A stretch of 64,000 nucleotides of DNA from Desulfuromonadales bacterium (GTDB taxonomy: Bacteria; Desulfobacterota; Desulfuromonadia; Geobacterales; Pseudopelobacteraceae). The position numbers and the translations under genes were made by a program. Numbering within the stretch: position 1 is the first letter of the stretch; every line of letters starts with the position of its first letter. Shown in pieces: positions 8,511-16,529 of this stretch. The stretch spans positions 1 through 64,000 of the forward strand of contig JAENWA010000092.1 in assembly GCA_016650295.1 (NCBI GenBank), read 5' to 3'. The notes under the pieces are model-generated. The model was not told the DNA's origin, ran no database searches, and worked only from the letters and a program-made list of their open reading frames with translations.

Positions 8511-8584
8511 TAACTAATTACAACGATTAAGAGTTTATGCGGTAGCGTAGCGAAGCGGAGCCGCCGTATAAACTTGTGTTGAAC
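8511..8584 (+). repeat. attC-like imperfect palindrome (unverified)
   Basis: GTTTATGCGG (8533-8542) pairs with CCGC…ATAAAC (8561-8573) with a 3-nt bulge. Outside it, CAAC (8521-8524) pairs with GTTG (8578-8581). The right end GTTGAAC (8578-8584) fits the integron core-site consensus GTTRRRY, and the left end reads ATAAC…ACAACG. The left core does not match RYYYAAC, so this may instead be a REP-like element. No integrase gene is in the window. Confidence 0.35.
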
Positions 8585-8670
8585 TAAACCGTTTCGGTCC
8601 CGCCAGCTATATGGATTTTTATCCCGGATTTTGTCTTAGGGTGGGTGGACAATACGTCCTTGGAAAACTG

Positions 8671-8734
8671 GGGACACTTCCCGATTTATTGTCGTTTCCC
8701 TCAACCCATCACCGCAAAATACGGGAAGTGTCCC
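8671..8734. repeat. 13-bp perfect inverted repeat
   Basis: GGGACACTTCCCG at 8671-8683 and CGGGAAGTGTCCC at 8722-8734 are perfect inverted copies separated by 38 nt. The layout resembles REP-type dispersed repeats. No transposase is adjacent. Confidence 0.7.
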
Positions 8735-8824
8735 TAATTTTCGTAAGTCGTGTTGGACTTTAAGAGTTCTCGCCGTTGGTTAAACTGGTTTTGTTAAATG
8801 CGGGACAACCCTCGAAAGCTCCTT

Positions 8825-9481
8825 TTAAAACAACTTCGCCAACTCTGATTGAATGCTAGTACCCAACATGCCTAATAACATCCACAACAGCCCAACTAAT
8901 TCCAGATGAATTCCTCCTACTGCAACATTCTCCAAGTTGCCCCTCAGTTCTTCGTAGTTTGCTTGTCGCTTGTTGTTTTCATCATGAACAAGGGATTCAA
9001 CACGAGACACGTTGTTTTCCAAGTTGCTGATGCTTTTACCGTGTTCCTCTCGTAAAGAGATCAACCCCTTTTCCAACTCCTCAATTCTCATTTCAAGAGT
9101 TGGATTCGCTCTATGTACCTCTACCTTTGCCAGCCCACCTCCCAAAATCATACTAGCACTTGACATACAATCAGCATGTAAATGTTGTAGTTTTCGAAAG
9201 GCACTCCTGACAAGCTGAAACCAGTTGCGGACACTTTCAAGCATCGATGGCTTTTTGAACTGCTTGCGTAACTCTCTAACCCCTATTGCAACCGTGGCAA
9301 GTCCTATAAATTGTAATCCTGCCCCTGCATAAAGAATCTGCTTTGTAAGATTTGCAGCCAGGAAATATGCGATTATCCAGCATAAAGCAACGCCAGCTAC
9401 AGCGACCCAAATAGGCCAAGCTCTTTTGATCGCTGTCCATAAAGGTCGATAGCTAAACGTCATCCATTCACCTGTAAGCAT
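8825..9481 (-). CDS. Hypothetical membrane protein with coiled coil
   Basis: 218-aa protein of no family I recognise. Two hydrophobic helices are near residues 23-42 and 48-67. A predicted coiled coil (about 128-180, rich in Glu/Leu/Arg: RIEELEKGLISLREEHGKS) follows. A third hydrophobic segment is near the C-terminus (HLELVGLLWMLLGMLG). The ATG has AGGAG 8 nt upstream. The coiled coil flanked by membrane segments suggests a sensor or scaffold, but no function can be assigned. Low GC compared with neighbours suggests acquisition. Confidence 0.7.
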   Translation of the reverse strand: MLTGEWMTFSYRPLWTAIKRAWPIWVAVAGVALCWIIAYFLAANLTKQILYAGAGLQFIGLATVAIGVRELRKQFKKPSMLESVRNWFQLVRSAFRKLQHLHADCMSSASMILGGGLAKVEVHRANPTLEMRIEELEKGLISLREEHGKSISNLENNVSRVESLVHDENNKRQANYEELRGNLENVAVGGIHLELVGLLWMLLGMLGTSIQSELAKLF

Positions 9482-9904
9482 TTATTAGACTCCTGAGTAG
9501 AACCTATTGCAGGGGGCAGGCCCCTTTACTTCTCCCTCTCGCCAACATGTTATTGACCAGCCCCGCGCGCACGCGCGTGAATCGGCCATCTTCCCAAAAT
9601 GGATATTTAGACTGTGAACATGAAAATAACAAACTCCATCACAAAAAAGACCGTTTCAATCTTAAGTTCTGCCGGCAGAAATATGTCATAACTTGTTGAA
9701 TTATAACATTTAACGCACAAAAGCAGCCCAATTTTTCAACCCAGTTTCATCGTTTCCACGCCGGAGCGTGGGCGCGATCCGGAAGTTATGGAAACACTTT
9801 ACTTATCTCTACTGAATTAAAAACAAGGTGTCCGCAGTTTTCCCGCGCCTCACTCCACCACCTGTCAGTCCACCCGTTCATCCGAGCGCACAAATCTGAA
9901 AAAA
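9482..9904. other. Non-coding stretch with GC-alternating palindrome
   Basis: No gene seen. CGCGCG-CA-CGCGCG at 9564-9577, followed by TGAA, is the same 18-nt core as in the large palindrome at 44826-44871. A second hairpin, CCACGC-CGGA-GCGTGG at about 9756-9771, sits inside a GTTTCC…GGAAAC pair (9752-9795). Confidence 0.6.
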
Positions 9905-10537
9905 TCATACAGTGCCGAACCATCCTTTTTGGCGCTCTTCTTCGAGGCGGGCTTCCAGATAATCCCACATAGCAGGACAGCCGGTCTTGATCGGCGGACC
10001 GATGCGATGTACTACGCGTTCATGGCTGATGCCGTTCTCGCGCCAGCTTTGTCCGTTGTTGGCAAGATTGAGCAAGGCAGGCATGGCCCGGTCGGCGGCA
10101 TGCGCAAAACGGGCTTCAGGGGTTTCAGCAGTCTCGAATTCCAGCCACAGCTCCATGAAGTTGGAGCGCTGCGGTTCATTCAGCATTCCAAAAATCCGTG
10201 TCACCGCCGCCATTTCTGCTGTTTTTCGCTCTTCCCAGCCGTCTACAGCGAACACAATGGTGTCCCCGGTATCAATTTCGCCGATATCGTGAACCAGCAG
10301 CATAGCGATCACCCGATTGATATCAATAGCAGCCCCGGCATATGGCGCCAGGGAAGACGCCAACAGTGCTATCTGCCAGCTGTGTTCAGCGGAATTTTCA
10401 AAACGATCGAGGCCCAGTGGACGGTTTTTGCGTGTAACGCCCTTGAGCTTGTCCAGTTCAAGTATGAAATCGACAATCTGCTGCATTGAGTTTGTCCCTG
10501 TCATGTACGTTTCAATTTTCCTCAGTAGTGAGCTCAC
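9905..10537 (-). CDS. HD-domain phosphohydrolase (YfbR-like)
   Basis: 210-aa HD-superfamily metal hydrolase resembling 5'-deoxynucleotidase YfbR. Metal ligands visible are His52 (NSAEHSW), His83-Asp84 (LLVHDIGE) and a later Asp in AHAADRA. In the family such enzymes release phosphate from nucleoside monophosphates. The GTG start at 10537 has AAGAAGG upstream and overlaps the anti-sigma gene stop by 4 bases (GTGA); an ATG at 10504 is an alternative. It is the last gene of a six-gene operon. Whether it is functionally linked to the partner switch or only co-transcribed is unknown. Confidence 0.82.
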   Translation of the reverse strand: MSSLLRKIETYMTGTNSMQQIVDFILELDKLKGVTRKNRPLGLDRFENSAEHSWQIALLASSLAPYAGAAIDINRVIAMLLVHDIGEIDTGDTIVFAVDGWEERKTAEMAAVTRIFGMLNEPQRSNFMELWLEFETAETPEARFAHAADRAMPALLNLANNGQSWRENGISHERVVHRIGPPIKTGCPAMWDYLEARLEEERQKGWFGTV

Positions 10538-10959
10538 CCCAACGCCTTCTTCATCTCCAGCACGTTCCCGCCATCGGCCCGCTTGTAGACCACCGAGTCC
10601 ATCAGTGACCTGATGATGTAGATTCCGCGCCCCTGCTCTTCGAGCGGTTCCGGACAGCTGCCGTCCGAAACCCCGTTAATATCGAAGCCCTGTCCGCTGT
10701 CGTAGACTCTGATCACGAGTTCCCTGTCCGATACATTTATGCGGATCAGCACCTCCTTGTCCGGGTCAGTGGCATTGGCGTGTTTGATGGCATTCACCAG
10801 CGCCTCGGTCAGCACCAGGTTGAGGTGTTGTCCGAGAGCTTCCCGGTCCCCGCTAAAACTGCCCAGCGCCTGGGCCAGCTGTTCGCCGATCCTTCCGATC
10901 AGGCTCAGGTAGCGGGTCTGGTTGGGAATGGTAATCTGTACATCAATTTGATTTTTCAT
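10534..10959 (-). CDS. RsbW-like anti-sigma factor serine kinase
   Basis: 141-aa GHKL (HATPase_c_2) protein. The N-box is LTEALVNAIKHA. The Mg/ATP G1 box is DSGQGFD, followed by GRGIYIIRSLMD (G2). In the RsbW/SpoIIAB family these kinases phosphorylate a STAS antagonist and bind a sigma or other effector. The ATG at 10959 has GGGGGAATC before it and is preferred over an ATG 12 codons upstream. Its STAS partner lies immediately upstream and the matching phosphatase upstream of that. No sigma factor is nearby, so its output target is unknown. Confidence 0.85.
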   Translation of the reverse strand: MKNQIDVQITIPNQTRYLSLIGRIGEQLAQALGSFSGDREALGQHLNLVLTEALVNAIKHANATDPDKEVLIRINVSDRELVIRVYDSGQGFDINGVSDGSCPEPLEEQGRGIYIIRSLMDSVVYKRADGGNVLEMKKALG

Positions 10960-11015
10960 GATTCCCCCGATCTCCGGGTTGCGGATGCTATTCAAGTTTC
11001 AAATCAAGGATGGAA

Positions 11016-11351
11016 TCAGTAACTTTCCAGGGCTTCATCAACCGTCTGGTATATATCAAACACCCGGTGCAGGCGGGTCAGTTCGAACATGGACTTGACC
11101 TGGCTCTGCAGGCTGCAGAGCTTGATGCTCCCCTGACGTGTGGAGGCATTCTTGTATCCCGAGACCAGCACTCCCAGGCCGGAACTGTCAATGAAGCGCA
11201 CCTCCTTGAGATCCACCAGCAGATCCTTGGTGCCGCCTTCGAACAATCGATTCATCTCGGCTTTAAGCTCATCGGAATTATGGGCGTCAAGCCGCTCTTC
11301 ACGTACAACTATCACTGTCACTGCGCCATTCTGTTCTGTTTTCAAATTCAT
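11016..11351 (-). CDS. STAS-domain anti-sigma factor antagonist (RsbV-like)
   Basis: 111-aa single STAS domain. The phosphorylation motif is RFIDSSGLGVLV, with Ser56 or Ser57 as the acceptor. When dephosphorylated, such proteins bind the RsbW-like kinase and free its target. AAAGGATG is well placed before the ATG. It sits 17 nt after the SLC5-PP2C gene, which should encode its phosphatase, and 56 nt before the kinase gene. Confidence 0.88.
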   Translation of the reverse strand: MNLKTEQNGAVTVIVVREERLDAHNSDELKAEMNRLFEGGTKDLLVDLKEVRFIDSSGLGVLVSGYKNASTRQGSIKLCSLQSQVKSMFELTRLHRVFDIYQTVDEALESY

Positions 11352-11368
11352 GGGGTCATCCTTTCTGG

Positions 11369-14300
11369 TTATATAATTTTGAGCACCACTATGGAGATGT
11401 CGTCCTGCAGGGTTGTTGAACCGGTAAATTCGGCTACCGCCTGGTAGAATGAATCGATGATCTCTTTCACCGGCAGGTGATAGAAGCGTCCGAGCAGGCT
11501 GCAGACCCGCTCCTTTTCGAACATTTCTCCCTCCTGGCTGGTTGCCTCGGTCAGGCCGTCTGTATAGAAAAGCACAACATCACCTTTCTGCAGTTCGATG
11601 ATCCGTTCTTCGAATATGACCGACTGTTTGACACCCAGGATCAGCCCTTCGGCGTCCAGCTCAATGCAGGCGGCCAATCCCTTGCGGCTGATCATGGGAT
11701 GATTGTGCCCGGCGTTGGCATAGGAAAGCCGGCCGGTGCTGGCGTTGTATTTGGCATAGAACATGGTGATGAACAGTTCGGCACGGGTCAGGTCATCGTA
11801 GAGCTGGCTATTGAGGCTTTGCAGGATGGAACTGGCATTGTGGGATGAATTCACCTGGGCCCGCAAGAGCGTACGCACTTCCGACATGACCAGCGCGGCG
11901 CCGACACTGTGGCCGGAGACATCGGCAATCAGCAGGTCAACGGTCTGTTCATCCCGCCGGAAAAAGTCGTAGTAATCGCCCCCCACATGTGCCGCAGAAA
12001 TACAGCGGCCGCCCATTTCAATGCCGAAAAGTTCCGGTGCCGTTTCGGGCAGAAACGATAGCTGGATCTGCTGGGCAATCTCCATGTCGCGCAGAACTCG
12101 CGCATTATTCAGCAGCGCCTGTTCCTTCTGTTTGCGCTCGTGGTCCCTGGCCTCGATTTCCTGGACTATGGTGACCGCCTGGGCAAACTGGCCGGTCAGG
12201 CTGGCCAGCAGGCTGATAAATTCTTCGGTGAACAGTCCGCTGATGGATTTTGAGAAAACCGACATGACGCCCAGAGACGGTTCCCCCTCACGGAAGATGG
12301 GGATGTACGCGCAGGACAGGATACCTTCGGCAATGGTTTTCTCAAGTGTTTCCTGCGGAACGAGCCCGACGTCGTTCACGAAATGGGCCTTGCGGTCGGA
12401 CAGCGCCTTCCTGCAGTAGGGCATGCTCTCCAGGAACCAGTGCTGCTCGTTGATCGGACGGCGATTCGTCCCCTGGTAGCTTCTGACGCTGAAGCTGCCG
12501 TCCTCCGCTTTCAGCTGGACAATGGCCGCATCCAGCCTGAATTCCTTCAGCAGGAGTTTCAGCAGGTCATCCATGATAATCTGCAGGTCAAGGGTTCGAT
12601 TGATGATCTCCGATGCTTTCAGCCGCACGAAAAGCGACTCGCGGCTCTGGTCGAGCGAGGTGCGTACAGTGCTGAAGATGTCGTAGACCGATTCCATTCG
12701 CGAACCCATATCGGAGAGAAAACTGTCAACGATGGCGCCCGCTGCCGCAGCGCCGACTGATCCGGCCAAACTCTTTTCCGTGAAGCGCTTCAAGTTGGGA
12801 AGCTCGAATTCGGAAACATTTCCGTCGGCATCCAGTTCGCGGGTGCCCCGATAGGATTCGATGGCCCGTTGCGCCTCGGCTTCGCCGATGAACTTGGTCA
12901 TCAAGGAGACGAACTGTGTAATGGTGACAGGTTTTGAGAGGCGTTTTGCCTCGATACTGTGATACTGACGTCGCTCGACTTCAAATATGCCGATAAATTT
13001 ACGCACCTGATCACGTTCGGACTCATCCTGACGCAGCAGTATCGAGCAGATGATGTAGCCGCTGATATTGAAGAGCATGCTCCAGAACAGGGAATGGCTC
13101 CACATATCCATGCCGGTCAGGCCGAACATCGCGGTTGGTTTGAGCAGTCCCAGGCCGAACGGCCCGGAAGCAAGCAGCTCCCTCGAGATCCAGCCTGAAT
13201 GGCTGAATGACGGTATCAGCAGGGTGTAGAACCAGATCAGAAATCCGAACAGGATTCCTGTAATTGCCCCGGTTTTGTTGCCGCGCCGCCAGTAGAGAGC
13301 CCCCAGCATGGCCGGTAGAAACTGGGCTGCCGCCGAAAAGGAGATCATCCCCATGTTGACCAGCATGAAGGAATCACCCACGATGCGATAATAGAAATAG
13401 CCCAGGAAGATAACCAGAAAGATTCCGAGTCGCTTGAGGTTGATCAGCAGCAGCGGGAACCAGGCCTGGGGAGGGAAGCGGACGATGACCGGCATGAAGA
13501 TGTGGTTCAGCAGCATGGTGGAAATCGCCACCGATTCGACTATCACCATGCCGGCCGCAGCGGAAAGTCCCCCCAGGAAGGCCAGCATGGCAATGCCGGG
13601 GTGGCCCGTGGTAAGCGGAATACTGATGACGAAAAAATCGGCCCCGGCGCTGCTGCCGGTTGAGAGGATACCTCCCAGGGCTATGGGCATGACGAACAGG
13701 TTGATCAGAAACAGATAGACCGGAAACATCCACATGGCCTTGGTGATGTGGCGTTCATCGGAGTTCTCTATGACCATGATGTGAAACTGTCGCGGCAGCA
13801 GCATGACGGCGCCCATGGACAGGAACAGCATGGTGAATGACGGGATCGCCTCCGGGTTGTTGTTTGCGGAGCTGAGAGTGAATAGCTGCGTGAATTTTTC
13901 GGGATGCAATGCTTGGAAGCGTGTAAATATGTCGCTGAATCCGTCGAAGAGCTGGTAGGTGACAAAGATCCCCACCCCCAGTATGCTGGCGAGTTTTACC
14001 AGAGATTCAAACGCTACGGCCGCCACCAGCCCTTCGTGTCGTTCCGATGAAACCAGTCGGCGCGCTCCGAATATCACACTGAAGACAGACAGGATAACGG
14101 CCAGCAGAAATCCGCTGGGAACGGACAACTCGGAGTCGCCATGGGGAATGCGGAAGCTGTTGCCCTGAAATCCGCTGATCAGATAGAAACTGGTTGAAAC
14201 GGCCTTAATCTGCAGGGCGATATAGGGCATGATGCCGAGGATGGCAATCAGGGTTACCAGAGCGCCCAGCCAGGCTGACTTGCCGTAACGCAGGCTGATA

Positions 14301-14617
14301 AAGTCGGCTATGGAGGTGATGTTGTTTTCCTTGCTGATCTGGACCATGCGCCGCAGGATGAAAAACCAGGAAAAGGCGGTCAGTGATGGTCCCAGGTAGA
14401 TCATCAGGAAGTCGATGCCGGTGGTGGCCGCCTTGCCGACACTGCCGTAAAAGGTCCACGAGGTACAGTACACAGCAATAGAAAGGGAATAGATATAGGG
14501 ATTGCCGACGATGCTTCTGCCGGACATCTTGCGATGATGGGCATACCAGGCGACCAGGAAGATCAGCAGGGTATAGGACAGCGATATGACTGCCGCGGAG
14601 GCGAGACCGGTCTTCAC
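11369..14617 (-). CDS. SLC5 symporter - STAC - GAF - PP2C (SpoIIE) phosphatase fusion
   Basis: 1082-aa sensor phosphatase. Residues ~1-510 form a sodium:solute symporter (SLC5/SSS) module with about 12-13 membrane helices (for example CTSWTFYGSVG, ADFISLRYGKSAWLG). Next comes a segment resembling the STAC domain known after symporters in CbrA-type kinases (FIGIFEVERRQYHS…). A GAF-like domain follows (about 640-800), a short coiled coil, then a PP2C/SpoIIE domain with metal ligands in GGDYYDFF, LLIADVSGHSVGAALVMS, YANAGHNHP, FYTDGLTEA and LQDDISIVVL. Start is GTG, overlapping the upstream gene by 4 bases. Inference: symporter occupancy or transport controls dephosphorylation of the STAS protein downstream. 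Transport activity itself is not shown. Confidence 0.88.
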   Translation of the reverse strand: MKTGLASAAVISLSYTLLIFLVAWYAHHRKMSGRSIVGNPYIYSLSIAVYCTSWTFYGSVGKAATTGIDFLMIYLGPSLTAFSWFFILRRMVQISKENNITSIADFISLRYGKSAWLGALVTLIAILGIMPYIALQIKAVSTSFYLISGFQGNSFRIPHGDSELSVPSGFLLAVILSVFSVIFGARRLVSSERHEGLVAAVAFESLVKLASILGVGIFVTYQLFDGFSDIFTRFQALHPEKFTQLFTLSSANNNPEAIPSFTMLFLSMGAVMLLPRQFHIMVIENSDERHITKAMWMFPVYLFLINLFVMPIALGGILSTGSSAGADFFVISIPLTTGHPGIAMLAFLGGLSAAAGMVIVESVAISTMLLNHIFMPVIVRFPPQAWFPLLLINLKRLGIFLVIFLGYFYYRIVGDSFMLVNMGMISFSAAAQFLPAMLGALYWRRGNKTGAITGILFGFLIWFYTLLIPSFSHSGWISRELLASGPFGLGLLKPTAMFGLTGMDMWSHSLFWSMLFNISGYIICSILLRQDESERDQVRKFIGIFEVERRQYHSIEAKRLSKPVTITQFVSLMTKFIGEAEAQRAIESYRGTRELDADGNVSEFELPNLKRFTEKSLAGSVGAAAAGAIVDSFLSDMGSRMESVYDIFSTVRTSLDQSRESLFVRLKASEIINRTLDLQIIMDDLLKLLLKEFRLDAAIVQLKAEDGSFSVRSYQGTNRRPINEQHWFLESMPYCRKALSDRKAHFVNDVGLVPQETLEKTIAEGILSCAYIPIFREGEPSLGVMSVFSKSISGLFTEEFISLLASLTGQFAQAVTIVQEIEARDHERKQKEQALLNNARVLRDMEIAQQIQLSFLPETAPELFGIEMGGRCISAAHVGGDYYDFFRRDEQTVDLLIADVSGHSVGAALVMSEVRTLLRAQVNSSHNASSILQSLNSQLYDDLTRAELFITMFYAKYNASTGRLSYANAGHNHPMISRKGLAACIELDAEGLILGVKQSVIFEERIIELQKGDVVLFYTDGLTEATSQEGEMFEKERVCSLLGRFYHLPVKEIIDSFYQAVAEFTGSTTLQDDISIVVLKII

Positions 14618-14871
14618 GGCTCTTTTTTCTCATGGCGGCCGGAGTTGTTCTGGTTGACGGACAGGGTAAACAGATAGATAACGGCGATGGAAACGGCCCA
14701 GCCGACGGTGAAATAGAGAAACAGGAGCGGGAATCCGAAAACCGAATCAGACTTGTTGAAGATGTGCAGGAAGGGAAAATTAAGCATGATGATGCCCATG
14801 ATGAAAAAAATCATCCAGGATTCCCGCAGCTGCAGGCGGTGCAGTATTCTGTGGCGGACGCGGCTGATCAT
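14614..14871 (-). CDS. Small two-helix membrane protein, probable symporter partner
   Basis: 85-aa protein with helices near residues 19-38 (WMIFFIMGIIML) and 45-68 (FGFPLLFLYFTVGWAV) and a charged tail. Size and topology resemble the small subunits (DUF4212/DUF485 type) encoded beside sodium:solute symporters. It overlaps the genes on both sides by 4 bases (ATGA and GTGA), so it is translated in step with the SLC5-phosphatase. Inferred role: accessory subunit of the sensor. Family assignment rests on size, topology and context. Confidence 0.7.
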   Translation of the reverse strand: MISRVRHRILHRLQLRESWMIFFIMGIIMLNFPFLHIFNKSDSVFGFPLLFLYFTVGWAVSIAVIYLFTLSVNQNNSGRHEKKEP

Positions 14872-16433
14872 GGCGCCAGCCTGGAGTGGATTTCATCGGC
14901 CAGGGCTGCGGGAGAGGCATTGGATGCGAGTGAGATGAGCATGCCCTCTGTCCCGTCAGGTGCTTCGAACTCTGCCGCCTGAAATGCAAGCAACTCCAGC
15001 CGTCCGTCGGAAACTGATTTTCCGCCGGCCTCGCGATCCTGAAGTCTGCGCCTGTTTTCAGCCTCACTGCAGTCAGTCTGTAGGATGATGAACGGAACTG
15101 AATGGCGCCTGGCCAGTTCGGCAAACTTGACCCGCTGGCTCTTGAGGATAAAGCCGGCGTCGATGATTACGGAGCGGCCTTTCTGCAATTGATCTTCCGC
15201 TGTGCAGAGCAGCCCGGCGTAGGTCGCCTCGCTTGCCTGCCGATTATAGAGGCCTTCGCCGTATGCTTCCCTGACAGGAACCTCGGGAGCCAGGCCAGCG
15301 GCCTGTTTGCGGGTAGAATCCGAACTGAAGGTGTTGATTCCCAGTTCAAAGGCCAACTGGGCGGCCAGCGTGCTTTTGCCGGAGCCCATCAATCCGCAGG
15401 TGATAAACAACGTCGGTTTGAGTCTACGCCGCTCCACGTAACCGCGCGCCAAGCGGAAGTACCTGACCGCACGCACCTTGGCAGAGGCCTGGTCGTCCGG
15501 ATTGATCCCGGCGTCATTCAGGCGGAAGCTTTCGACCTTTCCGCGCACAAAGGCCCGGTAGATCCTGTAGAAGTCGATCAGTTCCGTCACACCCCGATCC
15601 CCGGTAATCGAGACATATTCATCAATAACATCATCTGCCAGATCGTGGCGACCGTGATAGTCCAGGTCCATCAGCAGGAAGGCGATGTCGGCAGCGGTGT
15701 CGCAGCAGCGGAAGCGCTCATTGAACTCGATACAGTCGAAAATGTGGACAACGCCATTGTCCAGGCAGATATTGTCCAGATGGATGTCCCCATCGCATTC
15801 GCGGATGAAACCGTCATCGACACGCTTCTGGAACAACTCCTCATGTTCTGCGGCGAATTGCACGACCCACGACCTGAGCAATTCGCGATCACCGGCGGGC
15901 AGGGTGCTGTTTTCAAACGGGATGACCTGATCGAAGTTTTCCTGCCAGTTGTACATGATCCTTTCCTGGTGGCCATATTCCGCTATGGCCGGTGAGGTCG
16001 GGGCCGTTCGGTGAAATTCGGCGATCACGGCGGAAATCTTCCGCATGGCGGCCGGAGTCACATCGCCGGCATCAACCAGTCTGTCAAGCATCCGGTCTGC
16101 CGGAAGACGTTTCATCTTTACGGCATAATCGATAATCGTTCCAGTGCCATGAAATGCCGCCCCGGCAGCTGTTTCGCGCAATTCAACAACCCCTTCGTAG
16201 ATATCGGGGCAGAGGCGCCGGTTGAGACGGACCTCCTCATTGCAGTAAAATCGACGCCGGTCGATGGTTGAGAAGTTGAGAAAACCAAAATCTACCGGTT
16301 TTTTAATCTTGTAGGCGTGAAGGTCGGTCAGAAAAATGTATGAGACGTGTGTCTGAATAAGTTCGACACAGGAAACAGCTTCAGGATAGGAATCCGGTTT
16401 CATGAGTGATTTAAGTGTGGTACGAATCATCAT
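14868..16433 (-). CDS. APH-like kinase / AAA-ATPase two-domain protein
   Basis: 521-aa protein. The N-terminal ~310 residues are aminoglycoside-phosphotransferase-like: CDGDIHLDNICLDNG is the catalytic loop and HIFDCIEFNERFR the metal-binding segment. The C-terminal ~180 residues are a P-loop kinase domain with Walker A GLMGSGKST. This pair is common in environmental bacteria and its substrate is unknown; antibiotic resistance should not be assumed. ATG codons at 16433 and 16430 both follow GGGGAATA; an earlier in-frame ATG lacks a site. First gene of the operon, divergent from the TPR gene. Confidence 0.82.
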   Translation of the reverse strand: MMIRTTLKSLMKPDSYPEAVSCVELIQTHVSYIFLTDLHAYKIKKPVDFGFLNFSTIDRRRFYCNEEVRLNRRLCPDIYEGVVELRETAAGAAFHGTGTIIDYAVKMKRLPADRMLDRLVDAGDVTPAAMRKISAVIAEFHRTAPTSPAIAEYGHQERIMYNWQENFDQVIPFENSTLPAGDRELLRSWVVQFAAEHEELFQKRVDDGFIRECDGDIHLDNICLDNGVVHIFDCIEFNERFRCCDTAADIAFLLMDLDYHGRHDLADDVIDEYVSITGDRGVTELIDFYRIYRAFVRGKVESFRLNDAGINPDDQASAKVRAVRYFRLARGYVERRRLKPTLFITCGLMGSGKSTLAAQLAFELGINTFSSDSTRKQAAGLAPEVPVREAYGEGLYNRQASEATYAGLLCTAEDQLQKGRSVIIDAGFILKSQRVKFAELARRHSVPFIILQTDCSEAENRRRLQDREAGGKSVSDGRLELLAFQAAEFEAPDGTEGMLISLASNASPAALADEIHSRLAP

Positions 16434-16529
16434 TATTCCCCATGTAATTATGCAGATAATACCACCAATGCTGACTGTCCGCAAGGCAGTGAACTAAAAT
16501 GATAATCGTTTGACGCAGATACAGGTTAT

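Larger units (their letters stand above)
8204..8824. other. Non-coding accessory stretch with palindromes
   Basis: About 620 bases without a supportable gene. It is AT-rich up to ~8460. It then holds an attC-like imperfect hairpin (8511-8584) and a 13-bp inverted repeat (8671-8734), both listed separately. Confidence 0.6.

Noticed and set aside
14868-16433. Aminoglycoside resistance gene
   Set aside because: The APH fold is fused to a P-loop kinase domain and sits in a signalling operon; nothing supports an antibiotic substrate.
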